DNA of 64,000 nt from an uncultured Saprospiraceae bacterium. Lineage in GTDB: Bacteria > Bacteroidota > Bacteroidia > Chitinophagales > Saprospiraceae. The notes beneath the pieces were generated by a model that ran no database searches, had not been told where the DNA came from, and was given only the letters and a program-made list of their open reading frames with translations. The stretch lies in NCBI GenBank assembly GCA_937942435.1, contig CALDEM010000006.1:84565-148564 (forward strand). Direction: 5' to 3'. A program made the translations under genes and the position numbers. This document shows positions 52,251-59,839 of the stretch, piece by piece (position 1 is the first letter of the stretch; each line of letters opens with the position of its first letter).

Positions 52251-53255
52251 TTATACGTCTTCACCAATCTGTAATACGAGCTTTCCTTGCTTTTCTCCAG
52301 AGAATAATCTCTTAAAAGTAGGATAGAAGTTTTCTATACCTTTTTCTACATGCTCTCTTGATTTGATGGCACCTTGTGCTACCCATTGGCCAAGTTGCTG
52401 AGCCGCCTCTCCATAACGTTGTGTAAACTGTATCACAACAAAACCTTCCATCCGAGCACCATTTACCAACAATGAAAGATAGTTAGCGGGTCCTTTTACA
52501 TTCTCTTTATTATTGTACTGTGATATAGCTCCACAGATCGGTATACGCGCACCTTGGTTGATACGGGTTAAAGCGATATCAAGTATCTCTCCTCCTACGT
52601 TATCAAAGTAGATATCGATACCTTTTGGGCAGTGTTCTTTGATACCAGTATAGACATTATCATTTTTATAATCGATACATGCATCAAAGCCTAACTCCTC
52701 GACAACATATCTGCATTTCTCAGCGCCTCCCGCGATACCTACTGCACGACATCCCTTTATTTTAGCGATCTGCCCAACTACACTTCCTACAGCACCAGCA
52801 GCACCTGAGACTAGTACCGTCTCTCCTTCTTTTGGTTGTCCGATATCCAATAAACCAAAGTATGCAGTGAATCCTGGCATGCCAAGAGTGCCAAGATATC
52901 TGGGCAATGGCATCAGTTCTGGATCCACCTTAACCCATCCATATCCATCGGTCACACAATACTCTTGGATATTGCTCATACCATAGACATAATCTCCTAC
53001 TTGAAACTTACCGTGCTTACTTTTTACAACCTTTCCTACTCCGCCACTTCTCATCACTTCATTCAGCTGAACTGGAGGTACATATGATCGAGCGTCATTG
53101 ATCCATCCTCTCATAGCAGGATCTAAGGATACGTAGAGCACTTTTACTAATAACTGACCATCAGCCAAAGTTGGGATTTCTGTTTTTTCTAATTTCCATA
53201 CTTGTTCTGAGGGGAAACCTACAGGTCTTTCATTGAGTAAAAGTTGCGTATTCAT
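52251..53255 (-). CDS. NADP-dependent MDR oxidoreductase (LTB4DH/CurA-like)
   Basis: A 334-residue medium-chain reductase without zinc ligands, of the leukotriene B4 dehydrogenase/curcumin reductase type. Early marks VSLDPAMRGWINDARSYVPPVQLNEVMRSGGVG; cofactor motif VLVSGAAGAVGSVVGQIAKIKGCRAVGIAGG; then FDACIDYKNDNV and GIDIYFDNVGGEILDIAL, all classical for the group. These enzymes reduce alpha,beta-unsaturated ketones or aldehydes with NADPH. Its ATG overlaps the stop of the flavin monooxygenase gene by one base, so the pair is probably coupled. Confidence 0.92.
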   Translation of the reverse strand: MNTQLLLNERPVGFPSEQVWKLEKTEIPTLADGQLLVKVLYVSLDPAMRGWINDARSYVPPVQLNEVMRSGGVGKVVKSKHGKFQVGDYVYGMSNIQEYCVTDGYGWVKVDPELMPLPRYLGTLGMPGFTAYFGLLDIGQPKEGETVLVSGAAGAVGSVVGQIAKIKGCRAVGIAGGAEKCRYVVEELGFDACIDYKNDNVYTGIKEHCPKGIDIYFDNVGGEILDIALTRINQGARIPICGAISQYNNKENVKGPANYLSLLVNGARMEGFVVIQFTQRYGEAAQQLGQWVAQGAIKSREHVEKGIENFYPTFKRLFSGEKQGKLVLQIGEDV

Positions 53256-54394
53256 TATGTTTGTTTTTCTAATTTAGATTGGATTTGCTCCGCGATGACT
53301 TCACTGTCATTATATATTGTACCCAGGATACCTCCCAGTTTATAATTATCAAATCCTAAAAAGTATGAGCCTTCTAGTGCTTCCGTTCCAATGATGCGAT
53401 TAGGTAGGTTATGACTATCAAATATAGTCTCAACGTTAGACATCATCTTTTCGATTTCTGCTTTATAACCTGTAGCGAGTATGACTCGACTTACTTCTAT
53501 CTGCTCACCATCTGTCGTGATTACTCCATCTTTATAAAACGATTGGATATCAGGGAGTACTTTTATCTTACCTTTTTTAATCATATCTATCGTCCCAAGA
53601 TCTATAACAGGCGTTTTACCTGTTTTGGTAAGTTGAACTGTAGGGTGCATTTTAGAAATCCTCAATCCATACTTTTCTACATTACCGAAGTAGATTTTTC
53701 TAATCTGAGATCCCAACCAATCACCCAAGCCAAAAGGTATCTTAGCCAATATCTTAGCGGTCTCTTGCACTGGTCGACCATTAAGATCTCTTGGTACCAG
53801 ACTAATCGGACTACGGACACTAAGATGCACTGGCACATCATGATTTGCAAGATCCAGTGCCACTTCTGAGCCTGTATTGCCCATACCTACGATCAGTACC
53901 TTTTGATTTTTATAGGGTTCAGGATTTTTATAATATTTACTATGAGTGATCTCTCCAGTATATGTATCTTGACCAGGCCAAGTTGGCACATTAGGAATCT
54001 TGTTGATACCAGTAGCTACTACGACTTGATCAGTTAGATATTCTTCTTTTGACGTTTTTACCTTCCATTTTGTTCCATCTTTCTCTATATGTGTTACTGA
54101 CTCATTAAGTCGGGGCTTTATATTAAACTTGACAGCATAAGCGTCTAAGTAATCTACAACTTGTTGGCGTGAGACATATGTAGGATAAGCTTCTGGAAAT
54201 GGAAAGTGCGGTAGATGGGACCACTTCTTGACAGTGTGTAAGTGCAATCTATCGTAGTGGTTACGCCAAGAAGAACCTATGTTATTTGCAGATTCTATAA
54301 TGATATAGTCTTCTATATCAAGTTGGTCTAGTCGACCAGCTATCGCTAAGCCCGCTGGGCCTGCTCCAATGATAATAATGGGTACTCGAGTCAC
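53255..54394 (-). CDS. Flavin-containing monooxygenase-like (YUCCA-type) oxidoreductase
   Basis: A flavin enzyme of 379 residues with FAD motif IIGAGPAGLAIAGRLDQL, the GSSWRNHYDRLHLHTVKKWSHLPHFPFP stretch, NADPH motif VLIVGMGNTGSEVALDLANHDVPVHLSVRS and the ATG motif VILATGYKAEI. In order and wording this follows plant YUCCA and related FMOs rather than Baeyer-Villiger enzymes. Unlike the 27943 gene it lacks the BVMO fingerprint. It begins the three-gene redox unit (FMO, reductase, PNPOx-like). Substrate unknown; the similarity to YUCCA does not show auxin synthesis. Confidence 0.9.
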   Translation of the reverse strand: MTRVPIIIIGAGPAGLAIAGRLDQLDIEDYIIIESANNIGSSWRNHYDRLHLHTVKKWSHLPHFPFPEAYPTYVSRQQVVDYLDAYAVKFNIKPRLNESVTHIEKDGTKWKVKTSKEEYLTDQVVVATGINKIPNVPTWPGQDTYTGEITHSKYYKNPEPYKNQKVLIVGMGNTGSEVALDLANHDVPVHLSVRSPISLVPRDLNGRPVQETAKILAKIPFGLGDWLGSQIRKIYFGNVEKYGLRISKMHPTVQLTKTGKTPVIDLGTIDMIKKGKIKVLPDIQSFYKDGVITTDGEQIEVSRVILATGYKAEIEKMMSNVETIFDSHNLPNRIIGTEALEGSYFLGFDNYKLGGILGTIYNDSEVIAEQIQSKLEKQT

Positions 54395-54445
54395 TCTTGC
54401 AATATATCTCTTTACAAGTGACGATAGATCAAAATAATTAGCAAA

Positions 54446-55831
54446 CTAGAATAAGAATTTTACGCCACCTTCTATACTTAAGGTATTGACTCTATCAACT
54501 ATCTGGTTGATCTGTCCTGTGAATGAATGCTGATATTGCGGTTGTAGATACCAGTTGACTTCTGGTGTAAGCGCAGATTGTATACCAAAACCTATGACAC
54601 CTGTCACAAATAAGTTGTCCTTAAGTGATCCTCCTCTTATGAGTCCTTGCGGAAGCTCTTGGAGATTCACGATATCACTTGTCGGTGCTGTCGATAGTCT
54701 TGCTTTGGTTTGTATCGTTCTATTGATCTGATATTGGTTGTGCGCTATGGCATTGATCCCCACACCAAGCATACCATAAAGAGAAGTGTTTCTCACAGGT
54801 GCCGCATAAAACTTAAATAGTAGTGGTACCTCTACTTGCTTGATAACCATATTATCAAGGCGATTTTCTAAAAAACTTACTTCACTCGTCTGAGTGTAAC
54901 TCGTTAATCTCCCAGGGACAAATGTCTTTTCAGAATATCTCAAGCCTGACTCTACTTCTATGTTTTTTAGACGATAACCCAGTGAAACGCCATATGATCT
55001 ACCACCCAGTCCAGACTCTATCTGATTGCTCAGGTATCCGAGATTTAGATTAGTATTGATAAAGTTAACATCATACGATATCGGTAAGCCAATCGACCAG
55101 CCTTGATCAGTATAAACTTTAGTATCTTCTGTCTCTGCCATTACTAGATAAGGCAGTTCCGGATCTACATTTAATGGTTCTATATCAAGACTTATAACCG
55201 CCTTTGCTGAAGATCTAAGTCGATCAACATTGATATCTTCCAAGGGTGAGACTTTAACAGTACTAGTGTATTGTTCTGCTAAGGATGCAGGAGATACAGT
55301 CATATCAAGCTGCAGTTCTAACCCTCCTATAGTACTTGGTGGGGCAATTAGAGGACGTAGACTCGTAACAACTTTGTCGAGACCAATCGTCAACTCCTTA
55401 TCTCTTTGAACATCTGAAAACCCAAGCATAGCACTGACCTTAGTTGGGTCTTCGCTGCTTGTTTTGATATCTTCTATGTAAGCCATGTCCATCTCAACCG
55501 CTGGACCATACCATGTGTAATGAAAGTACGTAAATACCAGCAACAGAATAATCGCGGCTTCTAAGAACTTCACGATGTATAAACGACGTCTTCGCTCTTC
55601 TATATAGTCTAATTCTGAGCTCATCATAGACCAGTGTTCCTCAGGTACACTTGCCTTTTGATTTTCTAACTTCTCTTTTATTATAGGGATAAAGTCTTCG
55701 GAAGAAGCGTCTATTAAGTCGCTATCGTTGTCGAGGCGTTGGGACAACTTATCCCAAGATGAGGTATCATAGTCCTCTTGGGTGTTATTAAGTAGTTCTT
55801 TTATTTTATCGTCTAATCTATCGTTTCGCAT
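54446..55831 (-). CDS. Putative sigma-factor partner with one membrane helix and barrel-like C-terminus
   Basis: A 461-residue protein coupled by a 14-base overlap to an ECF sigma gene. The N-terminal 80 residues are polar and acidic (DDKIKELLNNTQEDYDTSSWDKLSQRL), fitting a cytoplasmic anti-sigma region, although no ZAS zinc motif is visible. One membrane segment follows near residues 83-108 (LYIVKFLEAAIILLLVFTYFHYTWYG). A linker of about 130 residues leads to a region with alternating patterns (LGGRSYGVSLGYRLKNIEVESGLRYSEKTFV, VEVPLLFKFYAAPV) ending in EGGVKFLF, like porin-family beta-barrels with a terminal Phe. It might span the envelope. The arrangement of a TM helix plus barrel on one chain is unusual. 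Confidence 0.72.
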   Translation of the reverse strand: MRNDRLDDKIKELLNNTQEDYDTSSWDKLSQRLDNDSDLIDASSEDFIPIIKEKLENQKASVPEEHWSMMSSELDYIEERRRRLYIVKFLEAAIILLLVFTYFHYTWYGPAVEMDMAYIEDIKTSSEDPTKVSAMLGFSDVQRDKELTIGLDKVVTSLRPLIAPPSTIGGLELQLDMTVSPASLAEQYTSTVKVSPLEDINVDRLRSSAKAVISLDIEPLNVDPELPYLVMAETEDTKVYTDQGWSIGLPISYDVNFINTNLNLGYLSNQIESGLGGRSYGVSLGYRLKNIEVESGLRYSEKTFVPGRLTSYTQTSEVSFLENRLDNMVIKQVEVPLLFKFYAAPVRNTSLYGMLGVGINAIAHNQYQINRTIQTKARLSTAPTSDIVNLQELPQGLIRGGSLKDNLFVTGVIGFGIQSALTPEVNWYLQPQYQHSFTGQINQIVDRVNTLSIEGGVKFLF

Positions 55832-56381
55832 AATCTGCGCTCTTCGCTATCAACAATGCTCTTAGTTTTGCCCGAGCTTTTACAAGGTTAGACCTTGACG
55901 TACTTTCAGAGATATTTAGCCGTGCTGCTATCTCTTTGTGCGAGAACCCTTCCATTATGTAAAGGTTAAAGATCGCACGATACGAAGGTGATAATTCTCG
56001 TAAACACTCAATGATCTCTTCCGCAGCTAAAAAATTAATCGCGTTAGGATCATTGCTCTTTACTGAATAGGCAGTATCCAGATCTTCCGTCCTTCGACGT
56101 ACAGCTTTTCGATAGTAATCAATAGCTGTATTGATCATGATACGTTTAATCCATGCATTGAGAGATGTACCCATTTGGTATTTATGAACGTGCTTAAACA
56201 CCTTGATAAATCCTTCATGCATTATATCTAAAGCATCCTCTTTGTTGGTAGCATAGCGTTGACAGAGTGGCATCATAGATGAGTAGAAATCCTTATAAAG
56301 GAGTTCTTGTGCCCATCTCTCGTTACGCATACACGCTTCAAGATATCCCAGATCTTTATCAACCCTAATTACAAAGCTCAT
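55818..56381 (-). CDS. ECF-type RNA polymerase sigma factor
   Basis: Sigma-70 family factor of 187 residues. Region 2 is YKDFYSSMMPLCQRYATNKEDALDIMHEGFIKVFKHVHKYQMGTSLNAWIKRIMINTAIDYYRK, and region 4 is LSPSYRAIFNLYIMEGFSHKEIAARLNISESTSRSNLVKARAKL. There is a short linker in between, as in ECF factors. The next gene overlaps by 14 bases and encodes a membrane protein that is a plausible anti-sigma factor. Divergent ruvC lies 317 bases away with an inverted repeat in the gap. Confidence 0.92.
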   Translation of the reverse strand: MSFVIRVDKDLGYLEACMRNERWAQELLYKDFYSSMMPLCQRYATNKEDALDIMHEGFIKVFKHVHKYQMGTSLNAWIKRIMINTAIDYYRKAVRRRTEDLDTAYSVKSNDPNAINFLAAEEIIECLRELSPSYRAIFNLYIMEGFSHKEIAARLNISESTSRSNLVKARAKLRALLIAKSADYAKR

Positions 56382-56698
56382 GCTTAAATGTAATAAATAA
56401 GTAGCCTATCGGCAAAAAAGTCTTCTCTTATTTAACGCTCTGTTAAGGACATTTGCTGCCTAAATCACGTCATAATTAGAACTTATATTTTAACGCTTGA
56501 TTGGCCTTAGCAAAATTTAATACTGATATATCTTATCTTCTATGTTCATTCAACCTTCGATTTGGTAGTATACCATGACTACCAAAATATTAATCTGAGT
56601 TAATCCCATTAGAAAGATGAGACCAATCAAACACTCGCTCATTTATATTTCAGATATCTTAACAAACAACTGAATGGGCATTCTGTCGTTTATAAGTC
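56382..56698. other. Divergent gap between sigma gene and ruvC
   Basis: About 317 bases, AT-rich, no ORF. It holds one inverted repeat (listed separately). No exact TAnnTTTG box was found on either strand, so the sigma gene may use an ECF-type promoter, possibly its own. Confidence 0.45.
56561..56586. promoter_or_regulatory. Inverted repeat TTTGGTAGT-N8-ACTACCAAA
   Basis: Perfect 9-bp arms with an eight-base spacer that itself overlaps a smaller palindrome GGTA-GTA-TACC, so two alternative pairings exist. It lies 180 bases upstream of the sigma start and 113 upstream of ruvC. An operator is more likely than a terminator since no gene ends here. Confidence 0.4.
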
Positions 56699-57262
56699 AT
56701 GCTATCACATCCTATCAAAATCCTTGGCGTAGATCCAGGCACAAATATCACCGGTTATAGCATCATAGTATCAGAAGGGCGTGACTGTAAGATGATTACT
56801 TCAGGCATATTCGATTTACGGAAGTGTGCAGATCATCAGACAAAACTTAAGGAGATCTTTCTTCAACTTCAGGAGGTGATAGAGACATACTTGCCTGCTC
56901 ATCTGGCCATAGAGGCACCTTTTTATGGCAAGAATGTCCAGTCGATGCTCAAACTCGGAAGGGCACAAGGTGTAGCTATGGCGGCAGCCATGACGATGGG
57001 TCTAGAGATACATGAGTACGCGCCAAAGAAGATCAAGCAAGCTATAACAGGAAGTGGCAACGCATCTAAAGAACAAGTAGCGGCCATGTTAAAAAGTAGG
57101 ATGAACATCGTCCTTGATGACAAATATCTAGATGCTACTGATGCATTAGCTACTGCTGTATGTCACTTCCAACGATTGTCAAGACCTGGAGGATTGTCCA
57201 ATCAAACAAAACATAAAGACTGGAAGAGCTTTGTTAGTGCCAACAAAGATCGGCTCGCTTAA
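56699..57262 (+). CDS. ruvC: Holliday junction resolvase RuvC
   Basis: Crossover junction endonuclease that cuts Holliday junctions during recombinational repair. 187 residues, near the usual 170-185. Catalytic acidic residues are in LGVDPGTNITGYSI, LAIEAPFYGKNVQSMLKLGRAQGVAMAAA and DDKYLDATDALATAVCH. KIKQAITGSGNASKEQVA is also typical. ruvA and ruvB are not near, as is common in Bacteroidota. Its stop codon overlaps that of the convergent second sigma gene. Confidence 0.95.
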   Translation: MLSHPIKILGVDPGTNITGYSIIVSEGRDCKMITSGIFDLRKCADHQTKLKEIFLQLQEVIETYLPAHLAIEAPFYGKNVQSMLKLGRAQGVAMAAAMTMGLEIHEYAPKKIKQAITGSGNASKEQVAAMLKSRMNIVLDDKYLDATDALATAVCHFQRLSRPGGLSNQTKHKDWKSFVSANKDRLA

Positions 57263-57813
57263 TGTATTGGCGTGTTTTTTTCTAAGCAGATCTTGAGATT
57301 GCGCCTCCCATTTTGGATACGAGATCTCACTTGACCAATCTTTAGGTTGAGATGCTCCGCTATCTCAGCATAAGCCAACTTTTTAAAATAAAAGAGATCA
57401 ACACAGGTCTTTTGCAAAGACTCTAACTGATTGATACAGTCATGAAGGACATTGACCTGCTCATCCTTTTGTTTGCCTACATCATAGGCATCTGGATGAA
57501 AACTATCTTCATAAAACATGCTTTCGGCTTGCGCTTTTTTAGGTGCATGAGTCCCTATCTTTCTAAGTTTTTCTAGACAGTGATTACGTGTTACAGTATA
57601 CAGCCATGACTTAAAGTAGCTCACATCAGATGTCAGTGTTTTAACTACTATCTTCTCGTATATATCCATTACCGCATCTTCTGCATCAGATTCATTTTTA
57701 TAGTACTTCATAGCACTACCAAAGACAAGGTGCATATAGCGTTTGTACAACTGAGAGATGTACTTTTGATCTTTTGTAGATCTATACTTTGCTAGTAATT
57801 GTTTGTCTTCCAA
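57259..57813 (-). CDS. Second sigma-70 family (ECF-like) factor
   Basis: A 184-residue sigma factor. Region 2 includes YKRYMHLVFGSAMKYYKNESDAEDAVMDIYEKIVVKTLTSDVSYFKSWLYTVTRNHCLEKLRK, and region 4 includes CINQLESLQKTCVDLFYFKKLAYAEIAEHLNLKIGQVRSRIQNGRRNL. No anti-sigma gene follows; the convergent ruvC overlaps its stop. The divergent VWA/T9SS protein begins 134 bases upstream and could be a target, which is inference. Confidence 0.9.
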   Translation of the reverse strand: MEDKQLLAKYRSTKDQKYISQLYKRYMHLVFGSAMKYYKNESDAEDAVMDIYEKIVVKTLTSDVSYFKSWLYTVTRNHCLEKLRKIGTHAPKKAQAESMFYEDSFHPDAYDVGKQKDEQVNVLHDCINQLESLQKTCVDLFYFKKLAYAEIAEHLNLKIGQVRSRIQNGRRNLKICLEKNTPIH

Positions 57814-57947
57814 TATCTTTTTCTAAAGTCGATTATGCATTTGTATAAAAATAGCGTCTTAATGGTAACGGCATGCTCGAGTAGGTGTGTCTTTCAATTT
57901 TAAAATATACTCGTATTCATTAATCCACATTGCAATTATAGTCTTTT

Positions 57948-59822
57948 ATGAGAAATATCATCATAGCCCTTCAGATGCTTACTTTACTCGGCATGCTATC
58001 ATTTGTTACATGTTGCAAATCTGCAGAACAAGCAGTTTTAGTTGAAGAAGATAATATCGCTGTCGCAAATGAAGTAAGTGAAACAGCAGGAGAAGCTGAT
58101 CTTACTTTGTCAGGGGTTGTACGCTTTCCTTCTGGTGACCCATTCGTAGGTGCAGAAGTGTCGGTCTCTGGTACAACCAGCATGGTTGTTACTAAAGAGG
58201 ATGGATCTTTCTCTATAACCACAGAGTCAACCTTGCCAGTTACTTTAGACATCAATGGTATCGGATATGTATCTCAAAAGATATCAGTTAATGAGATAAA
58301 AGAGATTGAAGTTTTATTAGAACTATCGCCTATCTTATTAGATGAAGAAATGTCAACCCACACTCGAGCACCAGCCCGTGATGATAGGATCGTATCTAAA
58401 TCTGCCGAGATTGCAGTGATGGATAGCAGAGTAGGTATGAGTAGGTCAACTCCTAAAAGACGTGGAGAACCAGCAACTATGGAGAGTATGCCGGCACCAC
58501 CAAGAAGAGTTAAAGATGAAGCGGTTAACACTTCTGCAGGCCAACTTACTGCTGCCGAATGGAATGACCTCAACAACTGGCAAGATTGGAAAGACCTTCT
58601 TGCCAACCAAGATTATAACGACATGCAGTCTCACTGGCAGTTGTATCCACGTACTAGGTATTCAGTCTTTTTAAGAAACAGCTATGAGCTGCCTATACAA
58701 GATGCAGAAGTAGAACTATTGGCTCAAAATGGGACTGTACTATGGTCTTCCAAAACAGACAACAGTGGTAGAACAGAGCTATGGGCTGATATGAATAGCC
58801 GAGAAAAATCTTTTGAAACTGTGGACGCACGAATCACGGTTGGAAAAAAGGTAAAAACTATAAAAGATCTAAAGACAACAGCACAAGGAGTGAACCACAT
58901 CGATATAGATATAGAATGCAGAACCTCTCCTAATGTCGATATTGTCTTTGCAGTAGATGCGACTGGATCGATGGGTGATGAGATAAAGTACCTTCAATCA
59001 GAACTTAAAGATGTCATCAACAGAAGCCTTACTTCTAATACTAGTCTCAATGTACGTATGGGAGCGGTCTTCTATAGAGACTCAACAGATGACTATGTAA
59101 CTCGAGTACAACCTTTAGACGCAGATGCAACCAAAACAATCAACTTCATAAGCGAGCAAAGTGCAAAAGGTGGAGGTGATTATCCAGAAGCTGTAGATGC
59201 TGCACTTGGAGAAGCACTGGTGCAAGACTGGAGTGAAGAAGCGGTAGCAAGAATTGTATTTTTGTTGCTCGATGCTCCTCCACATCATGATGCTCAAGTC
59301 ATCAGCAAACTGCAAAAGCAGATCTCAGATGCTGCAAAACAAGGGATTAAGATTATCCCTATCACAGCAAGTGGGATCAATAGGCAGACTGAGTTCTTGA
59401 TGAAGTTTATGGCCATAGCAACTAACGGTACCTATGTGTTCATAACTGATCATAGTGGTATCGGCAACCCACATCTTGATCCAGTAGTTCAAGATTTTGA
59501 AGTTGAAAAACTCAATGATCTCTTGGTTAGGCTACTTTATAATTATACAAAATCGAATGGTTGTAATGCCAACGAACCACTGGCCAGCGGGATATCGCTC
59601 TACCCTAACCCAGCGAGAGACTTTGTAAATATCAAAAGTGACAAACCTATAAAGACACTCAAAGTCTTAAGTAATACTGGAAAACTCATCAGTACTCAAT
59701 CAGATGTCGCTCAAGGCGAAACACGAATAGAGTTAAGTGGGCTTATAGATGGTATGTATACGATACAATGCGAGGGTGACGATATTAACTTCGTACAACC
59801 CATCATAGTAGTAAACAGATAA
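57948..59822 (+). CDS. VWA-domain protein with carboxypeptidase-like domain and T9SS sorting tag
   Basis: A 624-residue exported protein. The N-terminus MRNIIIALQMLTLLGMLSFVTCCKS is a signal peptide with Cys22/23 but without a good lipobox. About 54-125 is a carboxypeptidase-regulatory domain (LSGVVRFPSGDPFVGAEVSVSG). About 329-510 is a von Willebrand factor A domain whose MIDAS motif is Asp337-Ala-Thr-Gly-Ser-Met. The last 80 residues (ISLYPNPARDFVNIKSDKPIKTLKVLSNTGKLI) are a type A T9SS sorting domain, so it should cross the outer membrane and end on the surface or outside. It is alone, divergent from a sigma factor. Adhesion or metal-dependent binding is plausible. Confidence 0.87.
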   Translation: MRNIIIALQMLTLLGMLSFVTCCKSAEQAVLVEEDNIAVANEVSETAGEADLTLSGVVRFPSGDPFVGAEVSVSGTTSMVVTKEDGSFSITTESTLPVTLDINGIGYVSQKISVNEIKEIEVLLELSPILLDEEMSTHTRAPARDDRIVSKSAEIAVMDSRVGMSRSTPKRRGEPATMESMPAPPRRVKDEAVNTSAGQLTAAEWNDLNNWQDWKDLLANQDYNDMQSHWQLYPRTRYSVFLRNSYELPIQDAEVELLAQNGTVLWSSKTDNSGRTELWADMNSREKSFETVDARITVGKKVKTIKDLKTTAQGVNHIDIDIECRTSPNVDIVFAVDATGSMGDEIKYLQSELKDVINRSLTSNTSLNVRMGAVFYRDSTDDYVTRVQPLDADATKTINFISEQSAKGGGDYPEAVDAALGEALVQDWSEEAVARIVFLLLDAPPHHDAQVISKLQKQISDAAKQGIKIIPITASGINRQTEFLMKFMAIATNGTYVFITDHSGIGNPHLDPVVQDFEVEKLNDLLVRLLYNYTKSNGCNANEPLASGISLYPNPARDFVNIKSDKPIKTLKVLSNTGKLISTQSDVAQGETRIELSGLIDGMYTIQCEGDDINFVQPIIVVNR

Positions 59823-59839
59823 GGCGATAAGGGACACCT

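Noticed and set aside
53411-53869. Plus-strand ORF of 152 residues
   Set aside because: Opposite the YUCCA-like monooxygenase; no recognisable motif, unusual Tyr/Phe/His-rich composition typical of shadow frames.
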